From Synura sp. LO234KE (Eukaryota; Sar; Synurophyceae; Synurales; Mallomonadaceae), in assembly GCA_015143735.1 (NCBI GenBank), contig VKHC01000096.1, forward strand, positions 1 through 16,636: DNA of 16,636 nt, in the 5' to 3' direction. Under the pieces are notes generated by a model. The model searched no databases. It was not told the origin of the DNA and saw only the letters and a list, made by a program, of their open reading frames with translations. This document shows positions 1-9,574 of this stretch, piece by piece. A program made the position numbers and the translations under genes. Numbering within the stretch: position 1 is the first letter of the stretch; each line of letters begins with the position of its first letter.

Positions 1-39
1 GCGGGGTGACCTCTCATTTTGGTCTGTCTTTTCTTTCAG

Positions 40-148
40 TCCTCAACTACTTAATCTAACTATACGATTTTCGGGAGTGGTTGCAGGTCCCGTGGAGCAC
101 GATTGTGAGTGCTGCAAGATGACAGCGACGGAGGAGGGGGAGCGCTGA
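40..148 (+). CDS. 3' terminal exon of an unknown gene (partial)
   Basis: A long pyrimidine tract ending in TTTCTTTCAG (to 39) looks like a 3' splice site. After it, one frame stays open from 41 to a TGA at 146-148 and encodes 35 residues ending CKMTATEEGER. The stretch has a CECC cysteine cluster (VEHDCECCKM) and an acidic tail. No family is recognised. The gene would enter from outside the window and converge on the Kelch gene, whose stop is at 462. An AATAAA at 374-379 could serve as its poly(A) signal. The call rests only on the splice acceptor and the open frame, so it could be chance. Confidence 0.35.
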
Positions 149-461
149 CTGTTGTCAGAACGTCAGCTTCTTACTATACGAACCAAGAGCAGTGTCACCA
201 CTAACTAGTGACAAGATTGTTACAATTCTTGTCGAGGGGGAGGGCTGCTGTCAAGAAAAAAGAGGAATGCTAGCTAAGCATTTGTTATTTATTATCAAAG
301 CATTAGTACAGTTTTCAACTTTAAACGAGGGACACGTATAGAGTATACTATGTTATACACTGCTGATAAAGCGAATAAATACAGTGAATGTCGGGAACAT
401 AAATTGTTCGGGGTTGGAGTCCACTTTAACAATGAACCAATCTAAAACAGCGAAAGGATTG
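149..461. other. Convergent intergenic region
   Basis: No coding signal is seen here. It separates the stop of the possible left-edge gene (148) from the stop of the Kelch gene (462). TTTATT at 288-293 reads AATAAA on the minus strand, about 170 nt past the Kelch stop, and is a plausible poly(A) signal for that gene. Confidence 0.5.
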
Positions 462-2191
462 CTACTCAGATTCTTGTAGAGCGACCAGTGTAAGGTCAGA
501 GAAATCAGTCTCCGCATCGACGCCGCCAAATACTAGCAACCCTGCGATCACAATCCCCTGAGGAGGCGACGATCCCCTCTCACCCGCTCTCAAGGAGGGT
601 GCAGCGGGTGCAGGCAGCGATCGATGTGCCTGTGTCGCGAAGGGCATCAACGACGACCTCCGCGCCACATAGCCGTTGTCGACGAAGGTCTCTAGTAGCC
701 AGGTGGGCGCAGGACACGCGCTTAGCCCGAACCTCGGTACAATCGGGTCATGAAGGGAGCCCATGCTGCTCCAGGCGGGCGATGTTGGGGACGGTGTAGA
801 ACCGTTGGAATGAGGTTTGGGATGGGTAGTTAGGGGGACGGCGATGAAGTCCGAGACTATACCCGCCTCTGAGAAGCCACCCACTGCACACAGGTAAGCC
901 ACGTCGCAACTGTCGCTGTCCCGCACAACGTCGCGGAGTCCGTCGATTGGCTCAGAATTTGCTTGGGACTGCCGTGTGTCTGCGCCAAGAGAGGGAGCAA
1001 GGGAGGACGAGAGTATGGGGACGGCCGCACAACCATGAGCACATCTGGGAACAGGTAGATCTAAGTCCGGCCTTCTGATCCATATCAGCGGGGGAACACC
1101 TTGGGCTGTCTCCGTCGGGGCAGTGTGAGTGAGCATCCACGTGTCCGACAGCAACTTCTCGTTAGTGCGACCGCCCGTAATGTACAAAGATCCTTGGTGC
1201 ACCGCGCTGCCATGCATTTCGCGTGCACAAGGCTGCTGCTGTCCGGGCATACTGTCTAGCTTTACCCAATTGACGTAAGCAGCGGTTCCTTCGCTGGAAA
1301 TAACATCTGACACGAATACCAAAGAAGAAACGAAGGTTAATTGAAAATAACCAGTCAAATAAACTATTGTCCTTTGCCAGGAGTCTGGTAACATTACCGG
1401 CGTCAAAATTAGGGAGAACGCTATAATACGTCTCACCCAACACGCCTTCCATGGGCGACGAACCACCAAATATAACCAAGTATTTAACGTCTGAGGTGTC
1501 ACTCTCTAGAACAGCTATCGAATGAGAGTTTCGAGGAGATATTTCATGCCCTGATTCGCCAATATATGCCCAGATCCATGTATCTATTAGTTAAATTACG
1601 CCTTATTAAATGCGAGGAAAAGGTATTGGAAGTACGTATAAAGTGAGGTACACATGCTCACCAAAATTCAATATATAGAAATCGTTATAGACTGCCTCTT
1701 CACTGTAATCAATTCCTCCATGCAGTAACAAATATTTATCGTTAAGTGCGATAACGGCGTGTCCACTTCGAGCCGATGGAATATCTCCTGTACACGTAAC
1801 CTTCCCAAAATATTCAGCGAGATTCACGCACCAAATAGTGACTGACCTTTCTCCACTCCAAATTAGAACCTATCATATATATGGCTCAAAAAATAGCGGA
1901 ACAATCAGCAATTAGGGCCAAATTAAACCTCTCTTCTCGTAAACGTTACAGTCTCCAAAATGACATTGCGATCTATCAGCGCCACCGAAAAGGAAAACTA
2001 ACTTATTCGTCTTGTGTATTATATCAAGTTGCATACAATTAAAAGTGATATAACCATCAAATCAAAAATATATATAGTCTATATAGTACCATGGCGAGAG
2101 AAGCGCCACCTCTTCCATCAATAGATTCACAATGCTTTTCCAGGGTGTGCGACATCCATTTTCTATTTAGTACAAAATCAAAAGCAGCCAT
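462..2191 (-). CDS. Six-blade Kelch-repeat (beta-propeller) protein
   Basis: Five exons are read: 2191-2090, 2010-1945, 1869-1662, 1583-1398 and 1306-462. All introns are GT..AG (79, 75, 78 and 91 nt), and the joined frame is 468 aa. Six hydrophobic-GG Kelch motifs follow in order: FLFGG (~40-44), LLHGG (~104-108), VIFGG (~162-166), YITGG (~229-233), CAVGG (~327-331) and LVFGG (~445-449). Between them lie typical strands such as IPSARSGHAV, YNDFYILNFDTWIW and SDTWML. Six motifs match one closed propeller, a protein-binding scaffold, so a partner cannot be named. No BTB, F-box, membrane segment or signal peptide is seen. The start ATG (2189-2191) directly precedes blade 1. The junction of exons 2 and 3 is the least certain, since a second splice choice also keeps frame. 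The last exon is long and visibly GC-rich, with Pro/Ser-rich loops between blades 5 and 6, unlike the AT-rich first exons. Confidence 0.88.
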
Positions 2192-2390
2192 AATACCTGA
2201 TAGTAAATATTTTAAGTTTTAAGTAATCTCGATAGCTTATGACAGGAATCCCGTGACCTGTCAGATAGAATATGTTTTTCTTTAACGTATTGGCAATTGA
2301 TTGATTGATTGTGTTCGCTACTGATCGATTAATATTCCTATAATTCTCTAGTGCGTCAGTTTTAATATTGAATAAGTACGGAGATTGAAA
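2192..2390. promoter_or_regulatory. Bidirectional promoter region, Kelch / DUF3067
   Basis: This 199-bp gap lies between the start codons of two divergent genes, so it must hold both 5' ends. It contains a perfect inverted repeat, TGACAGG (2240-2246) and CCTGTCA (2257-2263), with a 10-nt spacer. It also has a TGAT/TTGAT-rich stretch (about 2292-2335). No clear TATA box can be assigned to either gene. The regulatory role is inferred from position only. Confidence 0.5.
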
Positions 2391-3132
2391 ATGGCCAAAC
2401 TAGCATTTTTGTGCATTTCCATTTTTATACTATTTTACACCGTGGAATCCTTCAAGTCGAGACCTTTGATAACGCTTAAGTATGCCTTGCGATCTATCTC
2501 TCCGAATAAAGATGGAAATATGGACGATTACAGGTTTGGTTGTACTTGTAACAGTTTAACTTTAAGTCGTTGTTATCTGGTCGAAATTTATGTATTCTTT
2601 CTTCTTTATAGAAAGGCTATGATGGAAGGTTTGAGAAAGGGGAAAGCGCAAAATAACAGGAATGGCCTTGATGGGAGGCAGCTTTTAGAAATAATTGTGC
2701 GCAAATGGGGAGTACCTTATGATTTACAATTTCGCAAGAATACTCCATTTGGCGAAGGATCAGCAAATTTATACATAAATGGTATTTTTACAAAAAAATT
2801 TATTCGTAACTTTAAATTTATTTAAGCGCGGTGCAGTGATGTGGCGTTACTTCGGACAGAAATCGTTCCGTGCTTCAGAGCGAGAATACTTGGAACATCT
2901 GGAGGCTATCGCGAGGTATATTACGGCAATAGACAAGGTGGATCATTTTAAAGAGAAAATCAAGGAGTGTCGGAAGAGACCTAATGCCTATTTCGGTATG
3001 ATCAATATTTGCGATTAATTCCTTCCAAATGAAGAGTATTTGTTCACTCTATCAGGTTATGCCGTCTCCGTACCTTTGGACGTCAACCCCTCCACTGCAG
3101 ACGAGTTCTTTAAAGACCTTCCATATGAATGA
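2391..3132 (+). CDS. DUF3067-family protein, predicted plastid-targeted
   Basis: Four exons are read (2391-2533, 2612-2781, 2837-2995, 3056-3132). The introns are GT..AG of 78, 55 and 60 nt, and the protein is 182 aa. Residues 1-20 are a hydrophobic signal peptide (core AFLCISIFILFY). A likely cut after VES leaves Phe21 at +1, followed by a basic, Ser-containing stretch, the layout of bipartite leaders for red-type complex plastids. The body carries the family's pattern in order: GRQLLEIIVRKWGVPYDLQ (~69-87), NLYINVMWRYFGQKSF (~100-115), EYLEHLEAIARY (~121-132), RKRPNAYFG (~150-158) and AVSVPLDV (~160-167). Each junction was chosen because it restores that pattern. The family is known from cyanobacteria and plastid lineages, and I know of no defined function. 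The first intron is a multiple of three without a stop, so an unspliced form would also be open there. ATG 2391 is preferred because it starts the signal peptide. Confidence 0.92.
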
Positions 3133-4060
3133 GGCGTAAATCTAATTGTATTTTATATGTTGTAGGATGATGTAAATCTGGTTAAACGTAAGAATATTGA
3201 AGGGCAAATTTTAATTTCTGGCAAAATTGTATTCAATAGGTGCTACTAGCGCCTCACAAAATGCTTAGCTACTCACTAAATGCCTCATGTCATTATAAAA
3301 GTATGAACCATTAAATTTTAGTGCATTTTGAACCGGAATCAGGAATGGTTTAGAATTAGAAATATACTAATAATATTTTTGATGGAAAGTTGGTCTGCCT
3401 AGAGCGACCATGGTAAATAGTGCTCATCATCATCGGTGCACCTATTGCCAGCTGTAGCAATCCATTCTGTAGCTTACTCAGGAAAATCTGTATTTATGGT
3501 GCCATATTCATCAGGCGCTTTCATAAGAGCATTTGTTAGTAATGCATATGGCGCTGATGGTGCTAACATCACCATCTTACAGATTTCGCATCCCCGTCGT
3601 ACGTATCACGATGGTGCTGCAAAAGCAACTTATTAGAAAACGTAGTGAAACATCCGTCTTTCCTCTACTTTAAAACTGAAGCAACTATATGGATTGCAAT
3701 CTTTTTGTTTAAGACTTAGAAGATTTATGATATTTTTTATACCTCAGTTAGTCGTCCTGACACACGATCGTGACTTGCTGCCCCTTGCTTAGTACTAAAA
3801 TACATTACATGAACTTTAAGTAAGCTGAAGGAAAATTGCTTTGTGGAGAACATTTGGAAAACACGAGGAGTGAGAAAATATAGAGGATTCGTACTTGTTT
3901 AAATTCACTCTGTTCATTCTTGCTATGTATTTTCATCAATCAACAACATGGTGCTAAACTTTGTTTAGCACAGGGTAGAGTGGAACTAGGTGCTGAGTGT
4001 AATAGAGTGTAATAGAGTTGTGGTGGTAGCAGAATCGATTGTCATGTGTGAGTAATAACT
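3133..4060. other. Gene-free stretch after the DUF3067 gene
   Basis: No convincing gene is seen. A 67-codon open frame (3436-3636, plus) lies in DNA rich in GGTGC/GCACC and CATCACCATC words in both orientations (for example GATGGTG 3556-3562 facing CACCATC 3570-3576). This looks more like decayed repeat sequence than a gene. Near 4001-4019 there is a short AATAGAGTGT duplication. The perfect hairpin at 3951-3971 is listed separately. Confidence 0.5.
3951..3971. repeat. Perfect 9-bp hairpin, 3-nt loop
   Basis: GTGCTAAAC, TTT, GTTTAGCAC forms a perfect stem-loop. It lies in gene-free DNA 90 bp from the edge of the large inverted repeat. There is no T-run or gene end beside it that would suggest a terminator, and its function is unknown. 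Confidence 0.7.
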
Positions 4061-5810
4061 GGAAAAACTCACATCTGAATTATTATATGTAGTCAAAGGC
4101 AGGGACCACGCCAAATGTGCTAATTAGGAGCCCTCCCATGTGACAACTGGCAACCCCCGTGACCGAGTGGGGGTTCAGGGAGGCAGCCTCCGTCCGAGGG
4201 CGTAGGTATAGCCTCCTCCGGGGATTATTAGTCCGCAACTACGTCCCTAGCTAGGTTGAAGGGAACGGACGTACCCCTCCCGCCGGGGGAAGTCCTTCCT
4301 ACAAAAGGATCACAGAGGAAGGTCATGACATTGTGGCAAAGCGGCAAGGGAGCGCTATTGACGCCAGTGATGTCAGCAAGGGTGTGGGGTACTATGTGAG
4401 GCACAGTATGGTAACATTTGGGATGCATGGTGCGACAAGGCAGACCGCCACTTCGACCTAATCCAGGAAGGCAGGAAGGAGGACTAGCAACTTAGCGGAA
4501 CGCTACCTAATACATCAAACTGATCGAGGAGCCATTTCAAAGGAGACTGCGCCATGCTCTCTGAGGGCTTCTGCACCACCATGGCACCCCGTCGATCCTC
4601 GGGCTACTTCAAAACAACCGGGGCTATGGACACGGCCGATTGCAAGGGAGGAAGCGTAAAGTAGGGAGGATCCAGCAAACATTCCCTCCTCGGGCAGTCG
4701 GGTGCGTGTTCCCCGGGCGAAGGCAGCAACAGCTAAGGAACACTAATGCTCGCTTGAGTGCTCCAAGTGAAGTTGGAGTTGGGGAGTGAATAGGAGCTCT
4801 CGGGAGGATGAACATAGATGGAGGCCTAAGGATGATCCCACGCCTCCATCAAATTGATTAGATGAGCAACCTAGAGAGAACCATTGGATTGTCGGCTATG
4901 GCTTTAAGGCGAGAAAGTCCGGGGACAGCGGCAAAACTTAATTGTCCAACTTGATCCAGAAGGGCTGGGGGACAAACTCGAATCTTCACTCTGAGCCACT
5001 CCTCTTGGTGTGGGCAGAGTGCCGCCTCCACATGGAAAAAAACCTGCATCGCCAGCATTCTGCAACATAAAAGACTTTCTCTGGGAGGCTGCGCAGGGCC
5101 TCGTATTGTTGCGAATAATCTAATGGAGTCACATATGATGGATCTACAGAAATTCAAATATTTATTTTTTCTAGCCATTCAGGGTCTCCAATATCCTCTA
5201 AAATAGGTTGGCAATATGGATCGAGAGTGATTAGAAGATTAGAATTGTGGTAGAATTGCTTTGAGAACTACCAAATCCTGCCAGATGAGCTCTTCATTTA
5301 TTTGTCCGTAGACGTCGAAAGTTGAAGGAATTTGCCGCTAAAATGTTGTGAACTCATACAGAATCTAACGAGGTAGAAATCAATGAGTTGGCACCAAAGC
5401 GACATTGCGAGGAATTTAGGTCAGGAGTTAAGTAATCTTGCGCTCCAAACCTAAGTTGTTGCGCAGATGTTTTTGGAAGAGGCCTGAGTTCAAAAATTTG
5501 ATCCCTGTCTGAATGGAGTTGGCTAGAGACTTGAATTTATCTACCTTATCCTTGGGGAATACCCTTGGATTCCTTTCTCCATGACGCTCACTATCTGAAA
5601 TAGGTGGGAGATTCCGGTTTTGCTGTTCGCGATTTTTCATTACGCAGCATACGCTAAATGCCGGGAGCAGTGTCGCCTGCGCATTTAAAGGCTTATGTAG
5701 CATATATTTTGAGGCCTTTAGGCAAACGGTGAGGCAAAACTACTCAGATGCCGAATAGTAAAGCATTTAGATATGTTTGGTACAGTCTGACAAAACACGT
5801 TTTAAAAAGT
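4061..5810 (-). mobile_element. Decayed repeat element, copy A (inverted to copy B)
   Basis: This segment matches, in reverse complement and along nearly its whole length, the segment at about 11655-13402. Clear blocks include AAAGGCAGGGACCAC (4095-4109), the TGTGACAACTGGCAA-type edge near 4139, the GC-rich block 4140-4330, the block around 4620-4800, and the AAACTACTCAG block near 5737. Identity is patchy with many small indels, so both copies are old. In the minus direction an ORF remnant (from ATG 5640) is followed by a GC-rich non-coding tail. A start like TGTGACAACTGG recalls an LTR edge, but no second LTR, integrase or reverse transcriptase is seen. The class is therefore unknown; a non-autonomous or truncated retroelement is one option. 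Confidence 0.8.
4858..5640 (-). pseudogene. Remnant ORF of repeat copy A
   Basis: It begins with an ATG at 5640 and the residues MKNREQQ, matching MENREQQ at the same place in copy B. It runs open to 5428, and later pieces in other frames (a 106-codon piece 5178-4858 with FHVEAAL and LSRL) align with copy B. It is frameshifted and not translatable as one protein. No domain is recognised; a gag-like role is only a guess from its place in the element. Confidence 0.5.
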
Positions 5811-6559
5811 GTGCAAGCAATAACGCTTGGAGAAGTGTACCAGTGGCCGCTACCATGATTGTGCCGGGGGCTCCGGTAAGGGGCTTGTCTGGCGTGCATG
5901 GCAGATTAGAGCCAGAGATGCGCTGATGAGTCGCCTGCACCCGAGCATTGGTCAGCAAGCTCCGGGACTCCCGGGGATCCTGGATTGTTTTCCGCTCCCT
6001 CGATGCTCGAAGATCAGTGGAGTTCTTCATATTGTCCCTCTGGGTGTGTGTGTGGGGGGGTGACCCTGCCCCGGCCAGTCTGAAGACACCAACAATGCTT
6101 GGTAGTGGTCGGTACTGGTATTCATAATGTGCGTCATATGGACAAATTACTGAATTATATTTTAATTAGTGTAAAGAAGCTATTCGTACGGGATTTTAAG
6201 AAGGGGAGGTGCGTTTTACGTTGTCGACAGGCTATTGTAGGGTGTACGACAAGTGGCCCACGCACCCCCTGCGTTGAAAGCCATACCAGCGATTCACATA
6301 CTGCTAATAATCTTACTAGGATAATAAAATATATCTACTTTAGACTGATGTGCGTAATATGAAGGCGAAATGTGTGCATAATAAATTTGGTATTATCTTA
6401 AGTATTAATTGCATGGTGAAGTATCATGTCCATGGTGAGATATGCATTCTAGTCACTACAGGTCCCGTGTCTAACTGTCCATCCAAGAGCATTCAATCAA
6501 TAAGCAAAACTTTAGGCGCAAAAGTAATAGTTCTATTATTAAAGTAAACCATTTGCTTT
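5811..6559. other. Gene-free stretch inside the large inverted repeat
   Basis: Only short open frames are present, none with splice-site support or recognisable motifs. A (GT)n run followed by a G8 tract lies at about 6044-6060. The first 200 bp, GC-richer than the rest, directly adjoin the 5' side of repeat copy A and may be further element sequence that copy B lacks. No RNA gene is seen. Confidence 0.4.
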
Positions 6560-7110
6560 TAAAGTATGGCTGAAATAAGCTACTAAAGTCCAACTAAAAT
6601 TTTAAGTTACGGCTATACTCACGTCAGTAATACTTCTGCCATAACGATAGGACGTTATTTTAAGAATTTTTAAGCACTGCATTAGCGTGCTCTATATGAA
6701 ACTTTGATCTCAGGTACCTTAGGAACTCCAACGGTCACACCAGAAGCAAGTTCAAGAATAATATGTTTTGTACTTCGCTGGAGTACACATCTGTGTACCA
6801 AAATTTGGACACTATAGCGTCCGTTGAAGTATTCCTTAAGTACCGCTAAAGTACCGTCTATAGTGCGCCAAAGTTTTACTTTAAGACTTCCTCAAGTCCT
6901 ATCTCGTGACGGCTAACGTTTCTTGTACTTTAGTGAAACTTTAGCGGTACTTCCGTGTGCTATAGGAAAACTTGAATAGTCAAAGTTTTACTTTAGCGGT
7001 TTACTTTAGCAATACTTTAGAACTCAAAGTTTTACTTTAAACGCTAAAGTAGTATTTTAAATTTTAAAGTTTTACTCTAGTATCCCTATAGTATCCAATA
7101 TCACCAGACT
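6560..7110. repeat. ACTTTAG/CTATAG-rich repeat arm, left
   Basis: The words ACTTTAG or CTAAAGT, AAAGTTTTACTTTA and CTATAG recur many times in both orientations, for example at about 6846, 6930, 6990-7035 and 7110. At 6793-6804 lies GTGTACCAAAAT, repeated inverted at 8282-8293, and TACCGCTAAAGTACCG near 6840 has an inverted relative near 8215. This is a non-coding, self-complementary repeat, possibly MITE-like. GTACACA-TC-TGTGTAC at 6783-6798 is a perfect palindrome at its start. Confidence 0.65.
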
Positions 7111-7165
7111 TTAGTGGATTTTTTCATAGATACATCATAAGTGTGTTACCGTATAGGGACGTAGA

Positions 7166-7934
7166 TTACACAAGACCCAAACATATAATGCGGTACAGAC
7201 CATGCAAGAATCTACCGCCACCCTGAAAGCTCCGCTCCTCGCCCGCTACAATATCCAAGTCCATCCTGAAGGCTAGTAAGTGAGAATATTTGAATTTTGC
7301 TTATAGATAAAAGTTTCATACTCACAAATCTTCGATGGAGATCCGAAACCTGCAAGGCTAGAAAGTTAAGTTAATCTATGGTTAAGCATATATACAAATC
7401 TATGAAAAGATACCTTTTAGTTAGTCACAGGTGTAGGCCAACAATTACCGAGTGTCTCATATCTTAAATTTTTGAATATTAGGCGCCTTCACATAAGTAA
7501 TTCTTGCCGTTCTTAAGTTTATTCAAGCACCTATGTACAAATAGGCGTCAAGCGAAACAAGTTTATTGGTACTCACATCAAAAATTTAGGATGGGCTTGC
7601 ATTTGATTCAAGAGTACCCTGATGACTGCAGGTGTATTAATTGAATTTAAATAAGTATTACCAATCAAGGTTCTGCACTATCTGAAGTCCATCAAATGCT
7701 GATTATTTTATCACTAGAGGTCGCCTGGCTTAATTTCTTCTTGGCTTGAACATAATAACATATTTTAAGAAAACTTACGTGACCCAACCTTCTGACAAAT
7801 TCTAAACTTCTAAGTACGATAATAAGATAAAAACGAAAGGGATTACGAAGCTGTATTAGAACATCTGATGTTATTACCCGACCGTTTATTCTTGAGTTAT
7901 TTTCTGGCTCGACTAATACGATATTTCTCCACAT
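7166..7934 (-). CDS. Possible multi-exon gene for a ~100-110 aa protein, unknown
   Basis: A chain of in-phase exons with GT..AG borders can be read: 7934-7847, 7625-7577, 7530-7493, 7349-7326 and 7272-7166 (stop TAA 7168-7166), giving 101 aa. Two optional mini-exons (7791-7779 and 7672-7662) add 8 residues without breaking frame. Donors include GTGAGT (twice), and acceptors end in CTGCAG, CATAG and TTGCAG. The protein begins MWRNIVLVEPENN, has a hydrophobic middle (VLIQL, RVLLNQMQAHPKFLM) and ends GGGRFLHGLYRIICLGLV. I recognise no family. The support is the consistent phase over four or more junctions, but with exons this short chance assembly is possible. Confidence 0.3.
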
Positions 7935-8099
7935 TATTAAGGAAATGTATTATAAATGATAAGTTTAGCTATGCACTGGTGGTCCATACTTTTCAAATCA
8001 TCGCAATTATAAATGCAAACGTTTCGAGAAAGATATAAGTATTAGCAGATGAAGGAATACAGTTGCGAAATAACTTTTTGTAAATCTACAGTAAGTTAT

Positions 8100-8293
8100 T
8101 CCCCGAACATTTTTGACACATTAGCGGTTGTGTTACTAAAAGGTTTTCCTAAAGTTCTTTTTACAAAAACTGCCTCTTGCTATAGTGTGAAAATACAGTA
8201 TTGCTATAGTACGGTACTTTAACGGTATACTTTTTGTGTTTACTTTAGTGTTCCTAAAGTGCGAGCACTCCTATAGGACGGATTTTGGTACAC
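8100..8293. repeat. ACTTTAG/CTATAG-rich repeat arm, right
   Basis: This is the inverted counterpart of the left arm at 6560-7110. It contains CTATAGT words, TACTTTAACGGTA, ACTTTAGTGTTCCTAAAGT and the terminal ATTTTGGTACAC (8282-8293). It is shorter and more diverged than the left arm. The open frame 8236-8454 that runs through it is not considered a gene. Confidence 0.6.
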
Positions 8294-8597
8294 GGGGATG
8301 GTGCAAGCCACCACAACCAGGAGCACGGCGAAGAGCACTCGCTTTCGCCATGGTGTCCATTCATGTGCATTTCGCGCAAACATATTTTAATGCTAGCTGG
8401 CAAATAAACTATGAGATAAACCATGATTTATTAATTGGTTCATGTAGATTTTGATCGGTTTATTCTCGTGGTTCTTGCATTTTCGTGACGAGCGATCAGG
8501 CGATTTACAAGAATCAACACCACATCATTCTCCTCATCATCCTCCAAGTATCAGTCAACCGGTGAGCAAAAAATAAACGAAAAGTAGGGCTCATTTT
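8294..8597. other. Gene-free stretch
   Basis: No feature is supported. A short plus-strand segment (about 8487-8558, ending in CAACCG before GTGAGC) reads as a His/Pro-rich exon-like stretch. No partner exon was found, so it is not called. Confidence 0.4.
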
Positions 8598-9074
8598 TCA
8601 CAACCTAGAGCATATAATAAGTTTAATTACTCTTGAACCACCTGAAGCTTCTACTATCTTAAAGTGGAAGAAGGAGAGTTTTACTTCTTGTGAGCGAAGA
8701 CATTTAGTAGAAGTAGTAGCGAACTCCGAAAACGAATCGCCTCTCACTAGGAGAACAAGTTTGTTAGAAACCTCAAGGAGTATATCCTCATTTCTCCGAG
8801 CCCATGGAAAACTAGGTAGGAGGAGAGGGTCATCTGGTTGGCATGGTCTTGGGTAATTCATGAAGTTACAACAAACAAATAGAAGTGTTATATTACTAAG
8901 TACCATAATGAAATCGAAAGTTAAAATTTTATCGATAGGAAGAATTACGATATCAAACAACATACATACACACATTTCCATCGCTGAAAGCTGGCAATGA
9001 AATAAAATATTGCAACCACTGCCCCGTCCTATGCAGGACCTGGCATCCATTAGCACAGGAACGTGCACGTTCAA
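8598..9074 (-). CDS. Orphan 158-codon open frame, unknown
   Basis: One uninterrupted frame starts at ATG 9074 and ends with TGA at 8600-8598. It lies downstream of and on the same strand as DPH4, whose stop is at 9153. The middle (about residues 42-72) is very hydrophobic and could span a membrane. The second half is more polar (PSFPWARRNEDILLEV, LRSQEVKLSFFHF). GTATGT- and GTGTGT-like donors and pyrimidine-AG sites occur inside, so it could instead be spliced and shorter. No family is recognised. At this length an open frame in AT-rich DNA is unlikely but not impossible by chance. Confidence 0.35.
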   Translation of the reverse strand: MNVHVPVLMDARSCIGRGSGCNILFHCQLSAMEMCVCMLFDIVILPIDKILTFDFIMVLSNITLLFVCCNFMNYPRPCQPDDPLLLPSFPWARRNEDILLEVSNKLVLLVRGDSFSEFATTSTKCLRSQEVKLSFFHFKIVEASGGSRVIKLIICSRL

Positions 9075-9152
9075 ATTGTTGGGAAGTTTATGCCTTATAG
9101 TCTAGCAATTTTTCTTACTAGAACAAAATGTATTGTTTGCTAACAGTTTACA

Positions 9153-9574
9153 TTATCTAATGAGGTACCACAAGGAACAACCTTCACATTCAATCGCGTT
9201 CAAGTCCTCCAACAGCTCAGTCTGAGATATCTGATAAGAGCCAATCACGAATTCAATAAACTACAACAACATTTACTATTTACCTCTAAACGATATCCGC
9301 ACCTGCAACTTTTAAAGTAAGTTTCGCTAGTTAGAGTAAACTCCGGCAACGATATTATTTCATATTTTGCTGGGATATCTCCATTAAAAGTCAATTTATC
9401 ACAATTTTTTAAGGTTTCCCAAGACGTTCTTATCTGCATATACTTTTCTGCGGAATTTTCAAGCTTGCACTTGTCTGGGTGCCATTTTAGCAGCTCTCTA
9501 TGATATGCATTCTTTATCTCAACAAAATCAGCATCATATCTCACTCCCAGAACTTCGTAAGGATCAAGTTGCAT
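9153..9574 (-). CDS. DPH4: DPH4 / DNAJC24: J-protein of diphthamide synthesis
   Basis: Two exons (9574-9284, 9230-9153) with a 53-nt GT..AG intron give 122 aa. Residues ~4-64 are a J domain: DPYEVLGV, then AYHRELLKWHPDK with the HPD at 32-34 that stimulates Hsp70. A linker follows, then a CSL-type zinc finger (~70-122) with C90-x-C92 and C112-x2-C115 and the signature CEGCSL. J domain plus CSL finger is diagnostic for DPH4. In other eukaryotes this cytosolic co-chaperone supports the first step of diphthamide formation on elongation factor 2. The intron was placed so that CRCGYRLE joins ISQTELLEDL, matching the family. An alternative 23-nt intron would insert ten residues into the finger. At 122 aa it is slightly shorter than typical homologues. 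It is divergent from the RGS gene, 174 bp away. Confidence 0.93.

Larger units (their letters stand above)
6793..8293. mobile_element. Possible 1.5-kb element with 12-bp terminal inverted repeats
   Basis: The termini GTGTACCAAAAT (6793-6804) and its exact complement (8282-8293) point inward. Next to each lies related ACTTTAG/CTATAG-rich sequence. No target-site duplication is visible, and no transposase is encoded. The interior holds a gene-like, multi-exon stretch (7934-7166). It could be one element with captured sequence, or two separate short elements that landed in opposite orientation. Confidence 0.4.

Noticed and set aside
599-1140. Frames overlapping the last Kelch exon
   Set aside because: They are by-products of GC-rich coding DNA; the Kelch frame explains the sequence.
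3436-3636. 67-codon plus-strand frame
   Set aside because: It lies in word-repeat DNA with facing GATGGTG/CACCATC arms and has no splice or family support.
6793-8293. Target-site duplication around the 12-bp inverted ends
   Set aside because: The flanks (ACACATCT left, GGGGATGG right) do not match.
8236-8454. 72-codon plus-strand frame
   Set aside because: It starts inside the repeat arm and crosses the proposed terminal inverted repeat.
9261-9283. A 23-nt intron in DPH4, which would be one of the smallest introns known
   Set aside because: It restores frame but inserts ten residues in the zinc finger. The 53-nt choice (9231-9283) is in the same phase, fits the family spacing, and matches intron sizes elsewhere in the window.
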